From NCBI GenBank assembly GCA_017464425.1, contig JAFUDX010000030.1, positions 41,999 to 105,998 on the forward strand: DNA of 64,000 bases, given 5' to 3'. The first letter of the stretch is position 1. Each line of letters opens with the position of its first letter. Of the stretch, positions 59,618 to 64,000 are shown piece by piece. This stretch comes from Treponema sp. Its GTDB lineage: Bacteria; Spirochaetota; Spirochaetia; Treponematales; Treponemataceae. Below the pieces are notes generated by a model, which worked only from the letters and a program-made list of their open reading frames with translations, searched no databases and had not been told where the DNA came from. The translations under genes were made by a program, and so were the position numbers.

Positions 59618-60538
59618 ATGAAGCGATATTCTGGAATCAGTCTGCTTATTTTGCTCTTTCTTATTTCTTGCTCTTCTGCTCCCAAGCGAATCATGCTCGT
59701 AACAGAAAATTCTGACCTTGCGTATTCTCAGCTTGAATCTGCCAATACTTCCATAATCGAAGGAAAATATGACCGTGCGTACACGCTTCTTTCATCGGCG
59801 CATAATCTTGCGCTTTCCGTCGACAATACGGAATTGCTGTGCAAAATCGTCCTTTCTGGAGTCGTGTTTAAGATTTCATGCCCCACATTTTCTGTGTTTC
59901 TTCCTGCAGCTGGACTGGAACATACGGCTGTCTCAAAAAGTTTTCTCGCGCAAAGCAAAGAAGAGCTTTTAGACTACGCAAAAAAACTTGCGAATCGGAC
60001 TGACTCAAAACAGAGCGAAACGCTTCGGCATCTGTGCACCATTTATGATGTCAGGGTTCAGCTTGAAAACGAAAAATCTGCGTCTGAAGAAACTATTTCT
60101 GCTCAAAGCGCAAAAAACTATGTCGCTCTGCTTGAACAGGCTGTGTCATATATCGAAAAAGAGCCATATTATCTTGCCTATTTTTACCGAACGCGCGGTG
60201 ATGTGTTTATGGCGAGCGGAAATTATGGCGAGGCGCAAAAAAACTACGAGGAATCGGCAAAAATCCACACAAAGGAGCGCTATCTTGTTGAAATCGGTCT
60301 TGATTGGTACTGTGTGGCAAGAAGCTACTCATTGAATGAAAAAAAGCAAAATGCAATCGAAGCAATCAAACTGGCATTAAAATATGACAAAGATGCCGAA
60401 AACACGCAGGGAATCGCTTCTGACTATCTGGCATATTCAAAAATTTTATGTAAAGGCACTCCGAGCGAAGAAGAGAAAATGCTTTCTGAAGAACTTGCCG
60501 CATGGAGCGAAAAAATCTTGAATTCCCTTGCGCACTAA
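59618..60538 (+). CDS. TPR-like lipoprotein of the Mla operon
   Basis: A 306-residue lipoprotein with lipobox LISC (Cys18) and helical repeats of the tetratricopeptide type (NTSIIEGKYDRAYTLLSSAHNLAL, AYFYRTRGDVFMASGNYGEAQKNYEESAKIHTKE, NAIEAIKLALKYDKDAENTQGIASDYLAYS). It starts 2 bases after mlaD, so it is in the same operon. It takes the place where Gram-negatives have MlaC/MlaB or an outer-membrane lipoprotein; a role as outer-membrane acceptor or adaptor is inference. The stop overlaps the stop of the convergent PBP gene. Confidence 0.75.
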   Translation: MKRYSGISLLILLFLISCSSAPKRIMLVTENSDLAYSQLESANTSIIEGKYDRAYTLLSSAHNLALSVDNTELLCKIVLSGVVFKISCPTFSVFLPAAGLEHTAVSKSFLAQSKEELLDYAKKLANRTDSKQSETLRHLCTIYDVRVQLENEKSASEETISAQSAKNYVALLEQAVSYIEKEPYYLAYFYRTRGDVFMASGNYGEAQKNYEESAKIHTKERYLVEIGLDWYCVARSYSLNEKKQNAIEAIKLALKYDKDAENTQGIASDYLAYSKILCKGTPSEEEKMLSEELAAWSEKILNSLAH

Positions 60539-63090
60539 TCGAGCAAAAAGTTGTAATCCGGTGCGTTTCCGAATTCATCTTCCTGCAGGAACTCATACGA
60601 TGCGCTTGAAAGTGAAGCATCTGCCGTGCCGTTGCCTTCCAAATCGAATGAAAGGGGCGTTGAGTCTTTGATAATCAAATCGCTTGCAAATCCTGCCCGA
60701 TACAATTCCTGCTCCAACCGATAGAGACCCAAAACTCTGCCCGCAGAATTTCCTGAATGGAGCGTGCACAATTCCGTAGGCTGTGTGCCTTCAAGGAAGG
60801 TGAGCGTGATTTTGTGGCTGCCACAGTCTTCGGTTGGCAAGTGACCGCTTACGGAACATACTTGCACATCAACGGTGCCATGTGAGGGGCGCGTAAAGTT
60901 TTTGTACGGTAAGCCTTCGTGTGCTTTTTCCATAAAACTTGCCATCGCATAGCCCGCGAGTGTGGAGCCCGTAAGCTGCAAGCCGAGCGACTGGCCGGGC
61001 TTATCAAATCCGAACCAAAACACCGAAGTGTAATAGGGGGTAAAGCAGGCAGTCCATGCATCCGCCCAGTTCTGTGTAGTGCCCGTTTTGCCTGCCGCTG
61101 GAATCGTGTATTTTTTTCCGTTTGCATCGCGGTAGGTGAATTTTGAGCCGTTCCCCGTAGGACCTGCCAAAGTTCCTGAGCGTACGGTATTTTCAAGCAA
61201 TTTTGTCATTACATAGGCGGTTTGCGGAGAAATAACCTGCGTAGAAGAGCCTTTTGCCTGCTGTTTTTGACGCACATCCTTTTCGGGATTGAGGAATACA
61301 TTTCCGTTTTTGTCTTCGACGCTTCGGATAGCGATGGGAACGACTTCTTTGCCACCGTTTGCAAAAATGGCATATGCGTGCGCGACTTCAATCGGGCGCA
61401 CTGAGCATACGCCCAAGCCAATCGGATAGCCGGGAACAAAGCCGCGATAGGGAATCTCTTCTTTGGGAACACCCAGAAGGTCAATCGCGCGGTTGATTGC
61501 CGTGTCAAAACCGATTCCGTCAAGCACTTTGAGTGACGGAACATTCATTGAATGGGCAAGCGCGTACCAAAGTTCTACATCGCCCTTCCATTCGCCACGG
61601 AAATTCTGCGGAATGTAGGGCTTTCCGTCCGCCGTGTGGAAAACGATTGGCGTGTCTGAAATAATCGTGCTTGGCGTGAACTGCCGCGAGTCAATAGCCG
61701 CGCTGTAGTAGAGCGGTTTGAACGAAGAGCCTGGCTGTAATTTTGCCTGCACTGCGCGGATAAACTGGTTTTCGCCGTCGAATTTGCTTCCGCCCACGAG
61801 CGAGGTGATGTAGCCGGTGGAGTTTTCGAGCGCAATCATTGTGCCTTCGATGACATTCTTGCCCACATTTGACTTTGCCGTTGCGTTCGCCTTGTTTGCA
61901 ATGCCGACTTTGAGCGTGTCAATTCCCGTGACAAGAGAAAGGACATCTACGATTGGGTTGATTTGCTTTGTGTATGTTGAAAGTGCGAGTGCTTCATTTC
62001 GCTGCTGAGACACTTTGAGTGAGCCTAAATTGAAAGTGAGCGTAAGAAGCTCCGTAAGTGGCGTGTAGATTCTGAATGCTTCGTTTTGCCGTTCTGAATT
62101 TGAACGCTGGTAGCTTCTGTTTGCGTATGAAATGTAGCGGTCCATTGCATTTTGGGCCGCAATCTGATTTTTGAGATTGAGCGTAGTGTTTACGGTGAAT
62201 CCTGATGAATAAATATCATCGCTGCCGTAAATCATGTTGGCAAGTTCGCGGCGGACATATTCTGAAAACCAGGGGGCATTGTCATCGCGGGCGCGGATTT
62301 GCGTGTTTCCTGTGCGCGTGTAGTCAAAATTCGCCCAATATTCTTCGTATGATGAATCTGATTGCTCTTGCGTGATAAGGCCAGACTCAACCATTGCCGA
62401 AAGAACATATTTTTGCCTGTCCATTGCTCTGTTTGGATATTCAAACGGATTGTAATAAGCCGGGTTTGAAAGCTGAACGACAAGAATGGCCGCTTCTGCC
62501 GGAGTGATTTGTGTGGCATCGTGACCAAAATAGTATTTGCTCGCCGCATTGACACCGTATGTTCCGCCACCGAAGTAGATTTTGTTAAGGTAAAGCTCAA
62601 GAATTTCGTTTTTTGAGAATCGCCGTTCCATTTGAATTGCCCACCAGAGTTCTTTGAGCTTTCGCATGTACGACATATCGCGTCGGTCGCAGTAGAGAGT
62701 TCCTGCAATCTGCTGCGTTAAAGTGGAACCGCCACCAAGTGAGAGGTGCAAAGCCTGGCCTACAACGGCACGAAACAACGCCTTTATCGAAAATCCGTGA
62801 TGTTTATAGAAGATTCTGTCTTCGCGAGAAACGAGCGCGTCAATCATGTGCTGGGGAAGACGATTTATGCTGATGATTTCGCGTTTTTCTTCGCTTGCGA
62901 ATTCGGTGATAAGCTCACCGTTGATGTCGAGAATGCGTGTGGGAAGAGCCGTGTCGAATTCTGTGAAATTTTCGTTATCGATAATGTATTTTGTATTTGA
63001 AAGGGCAAGTCCAAGCAAAGCACCAAAAATGCCTGCGAACAAAAAAAGCCCTGAAATCATAGCGATTGTTCGTCTGCTCAATTTTTGCAT
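60535..63090 (-). CDS. Class A penicillin-binding protein 1A
   Basis: A bifunctional peptidoglycan synthase of 851 residues. It has an N-terminal membrane helix (about 10-32), the glycosyltransferase (GT51) domain with LVSREDRIFYKHHGFSIKALFRAV and GGSTLTQQIAGTLY, and the transpeptidase domain with SSFKPLYYSAAI (catalytic Ser in SxxK), a SMN motif (ALAHSMNVPSL) and KTGTTQNWADAW. The start ATG at 63090 (MQKLSRRT) is preferred; a TTG at 63105 adds five residues. The upstream region holds a candidate leader RNA. Confidence 0.95.
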   Translation of the reverse strand: MQKLSRRTIAMISGLFLFAGIFGALLGLALSNTKYIIDNENFTEFDTALPTRILDINGELITEFASEEKREIISINRLPQHMIDALVSREDRIFYKHHGFSIKALFRAVVGQALHLSLGGGSTLTQQIAGTLYCDRRDMSYMRKLKELWWAIQMERRFSKNEILELYLNKIYFGGGTYGVNAASKYYFGHDATQITPAEAAILVVQLSNPAYYNPFEYPNRAMDRQKYVLSAMVESGLITQEQSDSSYEEYWANFDYTRTGNTQIRARDDNAPWFSEYVRRELANMIYGSDDIYSSGFTVNTTLNLKNQIAAQNAMDRYISYANRSYQRSNSERQNEAFRIYTPLTELLTLTFNLGSLKVSQQRNEALALSTYTKQINPIVDVLSLVTGIDTLKVGIANKANATAKSNVGKNVIEGTMIALENSTGYITSLVGGSKFDGENQFIRAVQAKLQPGSSFKPLYYSAAIDSRQFTPSTIISDTPIVFHTADGKPYIPQNFRGEWKGDVELWYALAHSMNVPSLKVLDGIGFDTAINRAIDLLGVPKEEIPYRGFVPGYPIGLGVCSVRPIEVAHAYAIFANGGKEVVPIAIRSVEDKNGNVFLNPEKDVRQKQQAKGSSTQVISPQTAYVMTKLLENTVRSGTLAGPTGNGSKFTYRDANGKKYTIPAAGKTGTTQNWADAWTACFTPYYTSVFWFGFDKPGQSLGLQLTGSTLAGYAMASFMEKAHEGLPYKNFTRPSHGTVDVQVCSVSGHLPTEDCGSHKITLTFLEGTQPTELCTLHSGNSAGRVLGLYRLEQELYRAGFASDLIIKDSTPLSFDLEGNGTADASLSSASYEFLQEDEFGNAPDYNFLLD

Positions 63091-63120
63091 TTTTATAGAA
63101 TACAATTTATAGAAAGTTCT

Positions 63121-63226
63121 GTAAAGTCGAAAAAAGCAAAGAAAAGGGCTGCCTTTCGGCAGCCCAATTGCCCATCAGGCAATGTCGGGTACCAATGGGT
63201 GGGAGGGGATAATTGCGTACCCGACA
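63121..63226 (-). ncRNA. Candidate structured leader or small RNA upstream of the PBP gene
   Basis: Three inverted repeats in a row on the minus strand: TGTCGGGTAC/GTACCCGACA (63183-63192/63217-63226, 10 bp), ATTGCC/GGCAAT (63167-63172/63178-63183) and GGGCTGCC/GGCAGCCC (63146-63153/63158-63165, 8 bp with a GAAA tetraloop on the minus strand), followed by a U-rich run (TTTTCTTTGCTTTTTT) as in a rho-independent terminator. Possible -10 box TAATAT just upstream. Either an attenuator for the PBP gene (start 31 bases further) or a small RNA of about 100 nt. Confidence 0.5.
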
Positions 63227-63328
63227 CTTATATTATCGCTCGAATTTCTAAAATTCTTTAGTGGAATTACAAACAATTTGATTTTTCGCAAAAAAATAAA
63301 AAAACTTGCGTTATCGGCATTTTTTTAG

Positions 63329-63357
63329 TTGACTTTAGTGAATTTGAGGGCTAAAAT
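63329..63357 (+). promoter_or_regulatory. Sigma-70 promoter of mraZ
   Basis: TTGACT (63329-63334), 17-bp spacer, TAAAAT (63352-63357). The MraZ boxes begin 10 bases after the -10 box. Confidence 0.8.
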
Positions 63358-63366
63358 GGTGAATAG

Positions 63367-63400
63367 GTGGGAAATTGTGGGTGTAAGTGGTAAATAGTGG
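63367..63400 (+). promoter_or_regulatory. MraZ-type operator boxes, four GTGG at 10-bp period
   Basis: GTGG at 63367-63370, 63377-63380, 63387-63390 and 63397-63400, exactly 10 bp apart, between the mraZ promoter and its ATG. This is the direct-repeat region expected for autorepression by MraZ. The last box sits where a ribosome binding site would be. Confidence 0.8.
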
Positions 63401-63401
63401 T

Positions 63402-63857
63402 ATGGAGTTGTTAACTGGTGAGTACCGCAACACATTGGACGAAAAGGGCAGGGTTCTTTTTCCGTCAAAGTTGCGGAACGAATTGTTTGCTGAAACAGAC
63501 AAGAATGTTCTCATCGTTACGCAAAGCTTCGACCACTGTTTATGGCTTTATACCCTCGATGAATGGAAAAACATTTCGTCAAAGATTATGGAGACAGCTT
63601 CTCCGTTCAATGCACGAAATTCGCTTGTACTCCGTCACTTTATCGCGCCCGCTCAGGAAGTGGAGCTCGATAAAGCCGGTCGTCTTTCTATCCCGCAAAG
63701 CCTGCGAGAATACGCGCACCTTTCAAAAGACTGCGTGATTCTTGGCATCAACAAATACATGGAACTCTGGGACGCAGAAGCCTACAGCCAGTATCTCGGT
63801 GAGAATGAAGACTCACTCAAAGAAGCGGCTGAGGCTCTGAGTAACATCAGTTTCTAA
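63402..63857 (+). CDS. mraZ: Transcriptional regulator MraZ
   Basis: MraZ is a DNA-binding AbrB-fold protein that represses the division/cell-wall (dcw) cluster by binding direct repeats in its own promoter. The 151-residue product has two MraZ domains: GEYRNTLDEKGRVLFPSKLRNEL and RHFIAPAQEVELDKAGRLSIPQSLREYAHLSKDCVILG. The ATG at 63402 is chosen; the in-frame GTG at 63387 is inside the operator. mraZ normally leads rsmH, ftsL and pbp genes, which should follow beyond the window. Confidence 0.96.
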   Translation: MELLTGEYRNTLDEKGRVLFPSKLRNELFAETDKNVLIVTQSFDHCLWLYTLDEWKNISSKIMETASPFNARNSLVLRHFIAPAQEVELDKAGRLSIPQSLREYAHLSKDCVILGINKYMELWDAEAYSQYLGENEDSLKEAAEALSNISF

Positions 63858-63865
63858 AAAAAATA

Positions 63866-63996
63866 ATCCACAGATTAGAAGGATTACCACAGATTATATG
63901 TTTTGTTATGTGAGTGATTTCGTGGTGAATACGAAATGCTTTCAATAAGGAGAAATCCTAATCTGTGAAAATCTGTGCATATCTGTGGATTAAATA
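63866..63996. repeat. ATCTGTG word repeat pair after mraZ
   Basis: AATCCACAGATTAG at the left faces CTAATCTGTG and ATCTGTGGATTA at the right, across about 90 bases. An AAGGAG-like site lies between. No coding sequence fits; it ends the window. Confidence 0.7.
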
Positions 63997-64000
63997 AAAA

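Noticed and set aside
63146..63226. SRP (4.5S) RNA or 6S RNA at the PBP-mraZ gap
   Set aside because: The conserved SRP tetraloop and internal loop sequences are absent and the length is wrong for 6S RNA.
1..64000. tRNA, rRNA, CRISPR arrays, complete insertion sequences, prophage
   Set aside because: No cloverleaf with CCA-end, no rRNA core motifs, no regularly spaced repeats with unique spacers and no transposase or phage structural gene were recognised by reading.

Overview
The window looks like chromosome of a spirochaete of the genus Treponema, most likely a host-associated (rumen, gut or oral) species rather than T. pallidum. The evidence is gene content and sequence feel: an acetate kinase tail of treponemal type, a DUF5312-type spirochaetal protein, many short-signal lipoproteins, an Lpt/Mla envelope set, CheR/CheB, and moderate GC. 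No rRNA, tRNA, CRISPR array, complete insertion sequence or prophage was found. It reads as mostly core chromosome with one small accessory-looking island near 43.9-47.9 kb.

Layout. 0-8 kb: ackA tail, a lipoprotein, a DJ-1 protein, a two-component module (a receiver-like protein with both phosphoacceptor Asp residues missing, plus a soluble hybrid kinase), a PHP phosphatase, a DksA-like protein, infA and aroA. 8-15 kb: a PIN-domain toxin-antitoxin pair, a secreted SHOCT protein, fhs, a membrane protein, moxR and dapL. 14-22 kb: envelope genes (beta-barrel, OmpA-like, lytic transglycosylase, TPR lipoprotein) and a TPR protein. 21.6-25 kb: yajC-secD-secF. 25-31 kb: ispH, a His-rich COG0523 metallochaperone, a small exported protein, a radical SAM/lipoprotein pair, and lptC-lptA-lptB. 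32-39 kb: cheR, cheB, sufS, an aminotransferase, a solute-binding lipoprotein and a small unknown protein. 39-44 kb: pcrA, folK, scpA, scpB, rluB. 43.9-47.9 kb: a truncated Rpn-type nuclease, a dense cluster of RNA-like hairpins and a very large Ig-like lipoprotein whose promoter region carries a run of ten G. 48-57 kb: RsmI-like methyltransferase, sugar isomerase, DUF763, and a minus-strand chain of cobalamin genes, pgeF and DUF5312. 57-60.5 kb: mlaE-mlaF-mlaD plus a lipoprotein. 60.5-64 kb: class A PBP, a candidate leader RNA, and mraZ at the start of what should be the division/cell-wall cluster.

Several systems act together: Sec (YajC/SecD/SecF) exports the many lipoproteins and outer-membrane proteins; Lpt and Mla move lipids between membranes; PBP1a, lytic transglycosylase and MraZ concern peptidoglycan and division; CheR/CheB tune chemoreceptors.

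The points that most deserve a second look are: (1) two 92-93-nt three-way-junction elements at 44321-44542 that differ in stem sequence but keep pairing and loop motif; (2) the radical SAM/lipoprotein pair at 28.6-30.1 kb; (3) the G10 tract at 47891-47900, a candidate phase-variation switch; (4) families of short word-like intergenic repeats that form hairpins and in places extend into coding ends; (5) several strong promoters placed so close to the start codon that the mRNAs should be leaderless. All calls come from reading the sequence; no database search was run, and family names come from memory of conserved motifs.
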